From assembly GCF_018919065.1 (NCBI RefSeq), contig NZ_JAHLQG010000046.1:32508-96507 (forward strand): DNA of 64,000 bases. Reading direction: 5' to 3'. The position numbers were made by a program, and so were the translations under genes. The notes below the pieces were generated by a model. It did not search any database, was not told where the DNA came from, and worked only from the letters and a program-made list of their open reading frames with translations. Below are positions 8,053-16,512 of the stretch, piece after piece. The first letter of the stretch is position 1. Each line of letters opens with the position of its first letter. The DNA comes from Blautia sp. MSJ-9 (lineage in GTDB: Bacteria; Bacillota; Clostridia; Lachnospirales; Lachnospiraceae).

Positions 8053-9588
8053 TTACTGTACATCCAGATCCGCAGTAATTTCATAATAATCACAAGGATG
8101 CGCCGCCATTCCTGTCACATTCGCTTTTGTTACAATTCCCATGTTCAAATGTGAAACAAAAAAATACGCATCATCATCTAAAATTTTCTGCTGAAGTTCT
8201 ACTGCCAGTTTTCCTCTCTCCTCTGTATCAAAAGTCTGATGAAGCTGATCTGTCAGCCTGGTTACTTCATCATTCTGATAATTTCCATAATTTTTAGAAC
8301 CAGTTACTGTACTGCTGAAGAAATATTCCGGATCACCGGTTGGCGCTGTTGTTAAAGAGCTTACATAAACATCAAACTCTCCGTTTTCTGCATAAGTTCT
8401 GTGATCAGAAGTATTATTGACAGATACATCAATCCCGATATCTTTTAAAGTAGCCTGTGCATATTCCGCAAGCTTTGGCTGCTCCAGACGTGTCGGATAA
8501 GTCAGCCAGTTAATGGTCAGTTTCTGACCGTCTTTGTCAACATATCCATCACCGTCTGTATCTGTCCATCCGGACTCTTCCAGCAATTTCTTTGCTTCTT
8601 CCGGATCATAGGATACTGTCTCCACTGCATCATTTCCATAGGTAAAACTGCTTGGAAACGCTCCTTTTGCCGGAATTCCGCGTCCTTCCATGATTACAGA
8701 ACAAAATCCCTCTTTATCGATTCCCATTTCGATTGCCTTACGCACGTTCTGATCCTGAACAATTTCAGAATCCATGTTAAACTGCCCGAAGAAACAACGG
8801 CTTGTAGCGCAGGAATTAATAGTGTAATCCGGGTTTCCGTCAAACAGGGAATAATTATCGTACTGAAGTCCATAAGTTCCCTGAATATCTCCAGTCTGTA
8901 AGGCAGCGGTCAATGCACTTCCATCTGCAAAAGATTTGACTGTAACTTTGTCCACGTTCACTTCACCGCCCCAGTAATCCTCATTTTTTACAAGGTCAAT
9001 CTGAGTTGGTGTAACTTTCTCTGCAATATAAGGACCGGTTCCTGCTACATTGGCAGAGCCGCCCTCCCCCTGAATACCATAATCCATATCTATGATTGCA
9101 CCATACGGATCTCCCAGATAATTAATGATTGCCGGGCATGGTTCTGTAGTATAAATAGTAAGTGTAAGATCATCAGCTTCTATATGATCAATTTTCAAAT
9201 CATATGGTGCGCGGTCATGAACTGCAATCATATCTTCCAGGCATTCCTTTACAGCTTCTGCATCCATCGTACGTCCGCTGGAAAATTTCACTCCATCACG
9301 AAGTGTTATTTTTACCGTAGTATCATCCACAAACTCATAATCTGTTGCAAGCCATGGCTCCACTTCCATATTATCGTTATATTTGAAAAGAGTTTCTCCC
9401 ACACCATAGCGAAGTGCGCTCCATCCGGAATAGTTATCATGAGGATTCAGTCCTGCATCTCCCATTTCTTCACTGTACCCGGTTGTCCCGTATACAAATG
9501 TTTTCTCTCCATCCGCAAACACTGTAGTTGATAAACCTGCAATCAGCATAGTTCCTGTCAGTAAGGCTGCAAAAATTTTTCTTTTCAT
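8053..9588 (-). CDS. ABC importer substrate-binding protein, family 5
   Basis: A 511-residue solute-binding protein for the second nickel/peptide-type importer. The signal peptide (residues 1-25, ending TTVFA) lacks a lipobox Cys. The mature protein has the family segment VKITLRDGVKFSSGRTMDAE and the AGTGPY motif (about 172). The sequence is only distantly related to the binding protein at 1426-3021, so these are two different systems rather than a recent duplication. It overlaps the preceding permease by four bases (ATGA), an unusual central position for a binding protein that implies tight coupling. Ligand is unknown. Confidence 0.87.
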   Translation of the reverse strand: MKRKIFAALLTGTMLIAGLSTTVFADGEKTFVYGTTGYSEEMGDAGLNPHDNYSGWSALRYGVGETLFKYNDNMEVEPWLATDYEFVDDTTVKITLRDGVKFSSGRTMDAEAVKECLEDMIAVHDRAPYDLKIDHIEADDLTLTIYTTEPCPAIINYLGDPYGAIIDMDYGIQGEGGSANVAGTGPYIAEKVTPTQIDLVKNEDYWGGEVNVDKVTVKSFADGSALTAALQTGDIQGTYGLQYDNYSLFDGNPDYTINSCATSRCFFGQFNMDSEIVQDQNVRKAIEMGIDKEGFCSVIMEGRGIPAKGAFPSSFTYGNDAVETVSYDPEEAKKLLEESGWTDTDGDGYVDKDGQKLTINWLTYPTRLEQPKLAEYAQATLKDIGIDVSVNNTSDHRTYAENGEFDVYVSSLTTAPTGDPEYFFSSTVTGSKNYGNYQNDEVTRLTDQLHQTFDTEERGKLAVELQQKILDDDAYFFVSHLNMGIVTKANVTGMAAHPCDYYEITADLDVQ

Positions 9589-10466
9589 TTCTTCTTTTCC
9601 TCTCTCTTATTCTCTGCTCTTTGTTTTGGATCCATATAGTCTCTCAGTGTATCACCAAGAAGATTAAATATCATAACTGTTATAAAAATTGCCACACCGG
9701 GAGCCAGTACCATCCACGGTGAAATCTGAAGCATGCTTCGTCCATCGTTGATCATGCTTCCCCATTCTGCTGCCGGAGGCTTCACACCAAGTCCCAGGAA
9801 AGAAAGTCCTGCAAGCTCCATCATCATAGTTCCTATATCTAAAACCGCAGTTACCAGAATCTGTCCTGCAATATTGGGCAGAATATGTTTAAAAAGGATT
9901 TTCGGCACACTGCTGCCTGACATTTTTACTGCCATCAGATACGGCGAATCTTTCTGCGCCAGTGTCAGTCCTCTTGCAAGTCTTGCAAACTTCGGCCATC
10001 CGATCACCGCCAGCGCAATGATCGCATTCTGTATTCCCCCACCCAGGACTCCTGCAACTGCCAGTGCAAAAACAAGACTTGGAAATGCAAGGAATAAATC
10101 TGAAATACGCATCAGCACTGTATCTGCAATTCCTCCACACCATCCGCAGACCAGTCCGATCACTGATCCTGTAACCGTAACAATTGAAACAAGCAGAAGC
10201 GTCGCATAAATACTTGTTGTACTTCCCACCAGAACTCTCGAAAACATATCTCTTCCGTAACGGTCTGTCCCCAGAATATGTTCTGCGCTCGGTGGCTTCT
10301 GCGCTAACAGCAAATCCTGCGCATAAGGATCATATGGGCAGAGTTTTCGCGCAATGGCAGCAACAATAAGTAAGATCAGCGTCAGTACTGTAAAGAAAAT
10401 CAATTTTTCCCTGATATGATTTTTCTTTATTTTCTGTTTCCTGACAGTAACTTTTTTTCCGCTCAT
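9585..10466 (-). CDS. ABC importer permease, OppC/NikC type
   Basis: A 293-residue permease. A cytoplasmic basic N-terminus (about 20 residues) is followed by helix LIFFTVLTLILLIVAAIA, the signature LGTDRYGRDMFSRVLVGSTTS (about 68-88) and five further helices; the coupling loop includes AVKMSGSSVPKILFKHILPN. The C-terminus ends with the usual GDTLRDYMDPK. It overlaps both neighbours by four bases, so permease, permease and binding protein are translationally coupled. It is the heterodimer partner of the upstream permease. Confidence 0.9.
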   Translation of the reverse strand: MSGKKVTVRKQKIKKNHIREKLIFFTVLTLILLIVAAIARKLCPYDPYAQDLLLAQKPPSAEHILGTDRYGRDMFSRVLVGSTTSIYATLLLVSIVTVTGSVIGLVCGWCGGIADTVLMRISDLFLAFPSLVFALAVAGVLGGGIQNAIIALAVIGWPKFARLARGLTLAQKDSPYLMAVKMSGSSVPKILFKHILPNIAGQILVTAVLDIGTMMMELAGLSFLGLGVKPPAAEWGSMINDGRSMLQISPWMVLAPGVAIFITVMIFNLLGDTLRDYMDPKQRAENKREEKKK

Positions 10467-11407
10467 GCCTGATCACCCCCTAATCTGACGCGGGGATCCA
10501 GATAATGATAAATGATATCCGTAATAAGATTCACAATAACGTAAATAATCGCCATCCATGCAACATACGCCTGAATGATCGGGTAATCTCTCATAGTAAT
10601 GGCATCTACTGCCATCTTTCCCACACCGTCCCACATAAAAATAGTCTCTACGATCGTGGCTCCGCCCAAAAGGCTTCCTATGGAAAGTGCAAGGAGTGTA
10701 ATGATCGTAAGCATGGAAGATTTCATAACATTCTTCCATATGATCACACTTCCCCTTACGCCTCTTGCTCTGGCACCTTTTACATAATCTTTATTTAACT
10801 CCTCAAGTATCGTAGCCCGCACCTGTCTGGTGTATTTGGAAGCCATTGAGATTGCCAGTGTTAAAGTTGGAAGCACAAGACTCAACGCAGTATTATCCGT
10901 AGTTATGACCGGAAACCACCCAAGCCGTATTGACAGAAAATACATCAATACCAATGCTGCAAAAAAGTTCGGCATCGAGTTTCCGATGAAGCTGAAGAAT
11001 CGTATCAGATAATCAATCCAACGGTTATGTTTTACTGCCGAAAGAATTCCCAGTGGAATAGAAATAAGCATTGTCAGTAATACAGAAGAAATCGTCAGAA
11101 GAATCGTGGCAGGAAGTTTTTCCACGAAAGTATCATAAACATCTCTTTTTGATACATAACTGATTCCCATATCTCCGGTTGCCATTCCTGTGAACCATTT
11201 CGCATACTGGACAAGAAACGGCTGATCCAGACCATATTCTTTCCTTGTCTCATCAATCACTTCCTGCGAAACTGCCGAACCTGCATTTTCATACATATAG
11301 GTAACAGCATCCCCTCCTGCCAGGCGCATCATGGCAAATGACAAAAAAGTGATTCCGATCAGAACCGGAATCAGCAGAAGAAGTCTTTTTGCAATATATT
11401 TTATCAT
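10463..11407 (-). CDS. ABC importer permease, OppB/NikB type
   Basis: A 314-residue permease and first gene of the five-gene importer operon (permease, permease, binding protein, two ATPases). It starts MIKYIAKRLLLLIPV, the standard start for this family, with AAGGAG five bases before the ATG at 11407; a longer reading from 11425 is disfavoured. Other features are the GDMGISYVSKRDV segment, six predicted helices, the coupling loop YVKGARARGVRGS and the C-terminal YLDPRVRLGG. About 240 bp separate it from the upstream LysR gene, which may regulate it. Confidence 0.9.
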   Translation of the reverse strand: MIKYIAKRLLLLIPVLIGITFLSFAMMRLAGGDAVTYMYENAGSAVSQEVIDETRKEYGLDQPFLVQYAKWFTGMATGDMGISYVSKRDVYDTFVEKLPATILLTISSVLLTMLISIPLGILSAVKHNRWIDYLIRFFSFIGNSMPNFFAALVLMYFLSIRLGWFPVITTDNTALSLVLPTLTLAISMASKYTRQVRATILEELNKDYVKGARARGVRGSVIIWKNVMKSSMLTIITLLALSIGSLLGGATIVETIFMWDGVGKMAVDAITMRDYPIIQAYVAWMAIIYVIVNLITDIIYHYLDPRVRLGGDQA

Positions 11408-11480
11408 AAGTTCTCCTTTTTCCATGCGACACTGTATATTCTATCTACAATGTCACATTCTGCGGATTTTGCTGAATTCC

Positions 11481-11528
11481 ATAACTGTTCAGTACTTTCA
11501 CTGGAAAAATGAACTGCTGAATAGTTAC
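11481..11528. promoter_or_regulatory. Dyad upstream of importer operon, possible LysR site
   Basis: Arms ATAACTGTTCAG (11481-11492) and CTGAATAGTTAC (11517-11528) form an imperfect inverted repeat in the space between the LysR gene and the operon. LysR regulators bind such dyads, so this is a candidate operator. The assignment is inference. Confidence 0.4.
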
Positions 11529-11567
11529 AAAATTTCTATAAATCCACAAATAAGTCTAACAAAAGAC

Positions 11568-11603
11568 AAAAAAGCACACAACCCCAAGGGAGGGTTATGT
11601 GCC
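11568..11603 (-). terminator. Intrinsic terminator after LysR gene
   Basis: On the minus strand GCACATAACCC pairs with GGGTTGTGTGC (one G-T wobble), followed by a run of six T. It lies about 45 bp after the LysR stop. Confidence 0.8.
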
Positions 11604-11648
11604 ATTCTAAATTTGAATATATTTCGGATGTTTTGGAATAAGTCTTAT

Positions 11649-12557
11649 TTAACTTTTCGGAAGTCTGCCTTTTAAAAACGTCAGAAATTCTTCTACACTG
11701 TCATCTGTTTTTTCGCCTTTGTGGAGAATATAACCAAAAATAACTTTATTATCCCCCAGCTCCAGCGGGATTCCCGGGGTAGTTCCTGTTTTGTTTTCTG
11801 AGAGGTAACTTCCGCTTACATTGGAAACTTTGCTGTTCTTCAGCATTTTTTCCATAATATAATCGCTGTTGGTCAGGACAGAAATATCCAAATCTTTCCA
11901 TTGAAAAGCATTCTCCTGCACGGAACCAATATCAAAAAATTCATCCTGATAATTCTGAATAAATCTGCTTCCCTTCAGTTCTTCCAACTGAACTCTCTCT
12001 TTTCCTGAATCATAAAATTCTGTCTGCCGTCCCGGATAAAAGATCACATCTGTCTCATACATCGGTACAAATTCCATCTTATTCTTCGCCAGTTCATGCA
12101 GAAAATTCTCCTGCTGATGACTCAGAATATAGACAAATCCTATATCGTCCATGTAATCCCGCACTCTCTCCATCACGCTTCTGACCCCTGCTGTCGTCAG
12201 TTGAAAATGGTAGTTCTTTTCGAATATTTCATTATAGAAATCCACGAACTGATTTGCAAACCAGGAACTTGGATTCATGGAAATCCTGACCCATTTCGTC
12301 ATTCCTCGTGAAGCCATATTTTCAAGTACATCTATTTCATTTGTAATCCTGCATGCATAATGATAAACTTTCTGTCCCTGAACAGTCAGGCGGATTCCTC
12401 TCGGAAGTCTCTCAAAAAGCTGCATTCCCAACGTATCTTCCAAAGATTTTATCACCTTGCTCACACTCGGCTGCGTAGAATACAGAATTTTCGCCGCATC
12501 ACTAAACGAACCTGTCTGCGCACATGCCACGAAATACTGTAATTGTTTTAAGTCCAT
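11649..12557 (-). CDS. LysR-family transcriptional regulator
   Basis: A 302-residue regulator with the LysR winged helix-turn-helix at residues 1-60 (QLQYFVACAQTGSFSDAAKI, then TQPSVSKVIKSLEDTLGMQLFER) and a C-terminal effector-binding domain. Length is normal. It is transcribed in the same direction as the importer operon that follows and is separated from it by its own terminator and a dyad, so it is a plausible local regulator. The effector cannot be read from sequence. Confidence 0.88.
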   Translation of the reverse strand: MDLKQLQYFVACAQTGSFSDAAKILYSTQPSVSKVIKSLEDTLGMQLFERLPRGIRLTVQGQKVYHYACRITNEIDVLENMASRGMTKWVRISMNPSSWFANQFVDFYNEIFEKNYHFQLTTAGVRSVMERVRDYMDDIGFVYILSHQQENFLHELAKNKMEFVPMYETDVIFYPGRQTEFYDSGKERVQLEELKGSRFIQNYQDEFFDIGSVQENAFQWKDLDISVLTNSDYIMEKMLKNSKVSNVSGSYLSENKTGTTPGIPLELGDNKVIFGYILHKGEKTDDSVEEFLTFLKGRLPKS

Positions 12558-12649
12558 AAATTGTCCCTCTTCTATATCTTCTTGGTCTGCTTACACACAT
12601 ATACCTCTGAAAAATCATCCGCTTCGCTACTTGGTTTAATTAAATCTCA

Positions 12650-12903
12650 TTATTCATGAGCTAATATCCTAGTATATTTACAGATTGCAGCTACCACTTT
12701 ATCTATATCCAGAGGCTTCGAGATATGTTCTGTCATTCCGGCTTCTTTTGATTCCTGGATGTCTTCTACAAATGCATTGGCAGTCATGGCTATGATCGGG
12801 ATTGTCTTCGCGTCTGGTCTGTCCATGCTTCGGATTTTTCTGGTCGCGTCATATCCGCTATTGATATCACCATGCTCTCTGGCAAATGGTTCAAATAAAT
12901 GGC
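12650..12903 (-). pseudogene. Hybrid histidine kinase remnant (ATPase tip joined to receiver C-terminus)
   Basis: One open frame on the minus strand reads FEPFAREH, typical of the end of a histidine-kinase ATPase domain, and passes directly into GYDATRKIRSMDR, the C-terminal half of a receiver domain ending with the K-P-L segment (SKPLDIDKVVAAICKY) and a TAA. The middle of the kinase and the phospho-acceptor Asp are missing. The upstream end runs straight into the truncated HEPN gene without a start codon. It is best explained by internal deletion. Confidence 0.7.
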
Positions 12904-13104
12904 TCAGGAATTCACACCAACATGTTTAGAATAATCAATACCATCTCTTGCCAGTAAAGCTCTTACTGCAGTAAACATTGCATAATAGGATCTTCCTATT
13001 GAGTCCTTATAGCTGCCACACTCTAACAATATCTTTGCAGAGTTTAGTCGCTCTTTTGCACTTTTCAGACGATATTTTACCAGTTCCTCTCGATTCTCAT
13101 GCAA
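12904..13104 (-). pseudogene. HEPN toxin gene, C-terminally truncated
   Basis: A 66-residue ORF matching the N-terminal half of a HEPN-domain protein: KYRLKSAKERLNSAKILL, then RSYYAMFTAVRALLARDG and KHVGV. HEPN proteins paired with MNT nucleotidyltransferases are usually about 120-135 residues, so the last two helices are lost where the sequence runs into the kinase remnant. It overlaps the MNT gene by eight bases as in intact HEPN/MNT modules. It is probably not a functional RNase toxin. Confidence 0.7.
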
Positions 13105-13438
13105 CTACTATAACTCCTTCCTGTGCAATGTTTCTGTAATACGGTAAGTCCTTTCTATACTTTTCGAACTCCTCATAGGGAATTACTGTTGGTGAAAGAA
13201 TCGTATCATATTCCAGTTCCAGTTCACATGATTCATCCCATACTTTCTTTAATTGTTCCTGCAGCGCAGCACGTTCTCCACGTACGATTGCAACAAGATC
13301 AACATCCGAATCATGACCATAGTCACCACGCGCATAGGATCCATATAGTATTACCTGAACAAGTTCCTTTCCATATACAGACCGATATATCTGTGCCATC
13401 TTTTGTAAAATAATGTTTAATTCATTTCGTGTACACAT
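13097..13438 (-). CDS. MNT-type nucleotidyltransferase antitoxin
   Basis: A 113-residue minimal nucleotidyltransferase with GSYARGDYGHDSDVDLV (residues 32-48), the GSx10DxD active site, and a later acidic segment (LELEYDTIL) that could supply the third carboxylate. GAGGTGTGTT precedes the ATG. In HEPN/MNT modules the MNT protein inactivates the HEPN RNase by adding AMP. Here the enzyme appears intact while its partner is truncated. Confidence 0.85.
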   Translation of the reverse strand: MCTRNELNIILQKMAQIYRSVYGKELVQVILYGSYARGDYGHDSDVDLVAIVRGERAALQEQLKKVWDESCELELEYDTILSPTVIPYEEFEKYRKDLPYYRNIAQEGVIVVA

Positions 13439-13522
13439 AACACACCTCCTGCTCTGTTTATGGCATCATTATATAACATGTCCTCATTTGCAGGCAATAA
13501 CAAATCTTACAGTCTTTTCTTT

Positions 13523-13680
13523 TTATGCCTCCGGTTTCAATGGACCATAATAATAAGATGCTGTTGCGCCATCATCCATCAGGAATGTGGAGCCTGTGAT
13601 AAATGCTACTTTATTGCTCATCAGAAATTCGGCTACATTTGCCACTTCATCTGCAGTACCAGGTATTCCTTCCGGGTATT
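13523..13680 (-). pseudogene. Short-chain dehydrogenase C-terminal fragment
   Basis: The minus-strand frame encodes about 50 residues typical of SDR C-termini: PEGIPGTADEVANVAEFLMS, then FITGSTFLMDDGATASY and a TAA. The NAD-binding and catalytic regions are absent and there is no start codon. It is a remnant abutting the ABC exporter remnant. Confidence 0.65.
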
Positions 13681-13729
13681 ATATTGAAGAATTTGCTGAT
13701 CTGCTAAAAAAGCAATTTTGTTTATAATT

Positions 13730-14063
13730 TTATAAAAGTTTCCAATTTGCAGACTCTGTCTGAAAATCAACCAGTTTTCTGTAAAGACCATGTTTCTTCA
13801 TAAGAGTCTCATGGTTTCCTTTCTCAGCGACAACTCCCTCTGCCAGCACTACGATCTGGTCTGCTGCTTCCTGTTTCAAGTGTCACATCTCCCTGGCTTA
13901 ATCCATGGATCAGATTACAGATCACAAACCAGATACAGACAAAAGGCAGCATGGAAAAGATGGTGCTGATCCCTGCAAAGATACATCCAAGGATTGTCAG
14001 CTTGTGGTAATTTCCTGCATAAGAAAACATTTTGGAAAGCTCATCACTTTTTTCTTTTTGCAT
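13730..14063 (-). pseudogene. Multidrug-type ABC exporter gene with a large internal deletion
   Basis: About 60 residues of the exporter N-terminus (MQKEKSDELSKMFSYAGNYH, then helix LTILGCIFAGISTIFSMLPF) are followed, after GDVTLET, in another frame by about 47 C-terminal residues of the ATPase (ADQIVVLAEGVVAEKG to the stop at 13730). Some 480 residues, including Walker A and B, are missing. Retention of both ends indicates an internal deletion. Confidence 0.75.
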
Positions 14064-14184
14064 GAAATTTTCACTCCTTTCGTAAGCAACGGGAACCATA
14101 TCCGGCATCGCATTTTTATACCGGATATTGATTCCCGCTATGTTTTTTATTTATATCATAATTATCAGGACCAGATTTATAGGA

Positions 14185-14425
14185 TTACTGCTCAGACAGG
14201 TTCTCTTCGCAGAAAAGCTGGATGCAGTCGTCTACCATTTTTTCATCATATTCTGTAGAGATTCCGGATGCGAGCCAGTATGCATAGTCACCTGCATCAT
14301 ATTTTGCAAGTGCATCTGCATCGCTTCCATAACGGAATTCAATATGGTATGTTGTATCATTTGTGTCCGGTGCAAGATAGAAATATGTAAATTCTCTATT
14401 TGTGCGGATAGATAAAATTTTTCCC
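14185..14425 (-). pseudogene. Unrecognised C-terminal fragment
   Basis: The minus frame reads about 78 protein-like residues (IRTNREFTYFYLAPDTND, later YGSDADALAKYDAGDY) ending in a stop at 14185, but no start codon or ribosome site is visible before it runs into the promoter of the opposite-strand gene at 14480. I do not recognise the family. Given the surrounding remnants it is probably a 5'-truncated gene. Confidence 0.4.
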
Positions 14426-14479
14426 TTTGCTGCGGGTATGATACAGGTAACAATTCTATATGGAAAGGGGATTACATTT

Positions 14480-14701
14480 ATGAAAGAGTATGAAGTTTTT
14501 GTAGAAACCATCAATCCTTGCGGCGGTTCCAGACATGCGCAGAGCGAATTTATCGACGTAGAAGCAGAAAGCCCGGAAGCTTATGTCAAAGAACACGGCA
14601 GATTCCCGGTTATGGACACTTTTGAAAATCCGCAGGGAGATGTTGTTATTGTAACAGGCGACTCTAATGGATATATTATCCGTTATACGTTCTCTGAATA
14701 G
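14480..14701 (+). CDS. Conserved-looking small protein, unknown function
   Basis: A 73-residue protein starting MKEYEVFVETINPCGGS, preceded by AAAGGGG about 12 bases before the ATG. It is acidic, has one Cys, no signal peptide and no membrane segment. Its C-terminus is rich in beta-strand-like residues (DVVIVTGDSNGYIIRYTF). A strong terminator follows immediately, so it is a single-gene transcript. I do not recognise the family. Confidence 0.6.
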   Translation: MKEYEVFVETINPCGGSRHAQSEFIDVEAESPEAYVKEHGRFPVMDTFENPQGDVVIVTGDSNGYIIRYTFSE

Positions 14702-14704
14702 CCT

Positions 14705-14732
14705 AAAGGAACTGTCAGTGGCAGTTCCTTTT
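14705..14732 (+). terminator. Bidirectional intrinsic terminator
   Basis: AAAGGAACTG pairs with CAGTTCCTTT around a 7-base loop, with T and A runs on the two sides. It serves the gene at 14480 and the convergent HAD fragment. Confidence 0.85.
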
Positions 14733-14742
14733 AATTTATCTC

Positions 14743-15237
14743 CTATATCAGTCCATGTTCTTTGCAGTAATAATAAATTCCATCCTCTGCCACATGTCCG
14801 CAGACTTCCTCTGCAATTTCTTTCAGTTCATCGGAAGCGTTTCCCATGGCAATGCCATGACCTGCTGCTTTCAGCATTTCCATATCATTATTTCCATCTC
14901 CAAATGCTACTGCTTCTGAGCAGTCAATGTGATAGTGCTCCAATACTTTCTCTACAGCAACGCCCTTGCTGCCGCCTGCAGGAATGATATCAACAGCACG
15001 ATCCCACCATGCTGTGATTTCTGCACCTTTTACACCATCCAGTGCCTGCGCGTACTGCTCTTTATAACATCCCATCATAATCTGGTATACTTTTTCTCTG
15101 GAAAATGTTTCAAAATCATCAGAAACCACTACTATCTGCTTTCCAATCGCAAAATAATCTACCAGGTCTTTATCTCTTCCATTCGCCTCGATTTTATCTT
15201 TCGTAGAAAGTGCTTGCATAAGAAATATTCGCTCCAC
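14743..15237 (-). pseudogene. Cof-type HAD phosphatase, N-terminally truncated
   Basis: About 150 residues match the C-terminal part of Cof/YidA-like HAD hydrolases: the Lys motif in GGSKGVAVEKVLEHY and the metal-binding FGDGNNDMEMLKAAG, then a normal C-terminus. The N-terminal motif DxDxT that carries the nucleophile is missing, and the frame is closed by a stop shortly upstream. Only a GTG at 15237 could start it, and no good ribosome site is visible. It is inactive unless the product works without its core. Confidence 0.65.
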
Positions 15238-15384
15238 TGTCTGCGTGTTCTTTCAGCCAGACAGGATATAAAAAATACAGCTCAGCTTTCATTAATGACC
15301 TTTTACTGTCTCTGAAACTTGAGTTGTATTTTTCCATGCAGATAAAAGCGTCTCCTTACTGCATCTTATTTTTTCTCAGAAAAA

Positions 15385-15675
15385 TCATCCCTGCTGCCCG
15401 TTTGCCTGACGGATCATATCTTCGACTACGATATCAAAGATTTCTCCGATGGAATTACAATATTCCAGAATCTTCCAAGGCTCATTTGTGTGGAAATGAA
15501 TTTTCACCAAGTCTTCATCTCCTGCTGCAATGAGGCTGTTTCCCTCAAAATGCTCTGTAATGTAATCTGAAATTTCATCTTCATCCAGATCCTCATCTCT
15601 TCTTTCAATTAATAACTGTGTGTCATAACGATATGCAAACTGATCGTCTTCTGCGTCAATTGAATGTACTGCCAT
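15385..15675 (-). CDS. Small protein resembling the C-terminal domain of FakA/YloV-type kinases
   Basis: A 96-residue protein with a strong GGAGG ribosome site before its ATG. It contains YRYDTQLLIERR and GDEDLVKIHFHTNEPWKILE, which resemble the C-terminal domain of fatty-acid kinase FakA and related DAK-type proteins. The ATP-binding and DegV lipid-binding domains are absent. It may be a free-standing regulatory or structural domain, or a new 5' truncation that gained a start. The good start signal favours a real gene. Confidence 0.55.
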   Translation of the reverse strand: MAVHSIDAEDDQFAYRYDTQLLIERRDEDLDEDEISDYITEHFEGNSLIAAGDEDLVKIHFHTNEPWKILEYCNSIGEIFDIVVEDMIRQANGQQG

Positions 15676-15798
15676 TTTATAAAACCTCCGATATCAATTC
15701 TCTGTAAATTTTCCTATGCAGCTATTGATAGTTAGCTGTATTTAACACACATTATACCACTATTTTTTCAAAAATCCATCCATGATTGACTAAAAGTT

Positions 15799-16452
15799 CT
15801 ATGCCCTATGATTTTCTGCCATTACCCAGGCAAATGCTTTCGCAGTTCTTATGTCCGGTTCTCTAAAATGATTTCCCTGATTCCACTCCAGAGTACAGTT
15901 TATCTCGCATTTCGTGAGCCAATCATATCCTTTTTGGATACAATTCCCAACCTGCGACATCACAGGATTTCTTGTTTTTTCTTCTCTGTCTCCAAGACTC
16001 AGGTAAACTGTCTTACTTTTTATCTCGTGTTCTTTCATATAATCAATAAATCCTGGAAACCAGACAGATGGTGAGGCGGCAGCAACTCCGGAGAAGATAT
16101 CTGTCTGGTATACCGTCCATAATGAAAATAAACCAGCAAGGGAGTATCCTCCGATGTAGTATGTCTTACTTTTGTCTGTGCATAATGTCAGAATCTGCTC
16201 CAGTGTCCTGGCAGCACCATTGCCAAAATCTTCATTTCCAAACACCGCCGGTGCTTTCCACGGAGACAGCTCATAGTTCCAGTCATCAACTTTCGCAGCA
16301 ATGAACCAGAAATCTATTGAAGTCCGTTTTCTGATTTCCTCAACCTCATTCTCAAGAACAGATAATTCATGGTCACCAGTCAACTGGATCAAAACAATAT
16401 CCGCAGCTGGATTTCCATACTCATATATAGTCACCATTGCTTTTTTCTCCAT
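15799..16452 (-). CDS. Alpha/beta hydrolase, esterase D-like
   Basis: A 217-residue cytoplasmic hydrolase. The nucleophile elbow is GYSLAG (about residue 102), a later Asp lies in LSLGDREEK and a His in NQGNHFREPD near the C-terminus, together a plausible Ser-Asp-His triad. It is shorter than classical esterase D proteins (about 270). It is followed by a BAAT-like hydrolase in the same direction with a 60-bp gap, so they may be co-transcribed. Substrate is unknown. Confidence 0.7.
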   Translation of the reverse strand: MEKKAMVTIYEYGNPAADIVLIQLTGDHELSVLENEVEEIRKRTSIDFWFIAAKVDDWNYELSPWKAPAVFGNEDFGNGAARTLEQILTLCTDKSKTYYIGGYSLAGLFSLWTVYQTDIFSGVAAASPSVWFPGFIDYMKEHEIKSKTVYLSLGDREEKTRNPVMSQVGNCIQKGYDWLTKCEINCTLEWNQGNHFREPDIRTAKAFAWVMAENHRA

Positions 16453-16512
16453 ACTAATAATATTCTCTATCGATAATATTCAGCTTGCAAATGTCCTCAA
16501 ACTTTTCAGCTT

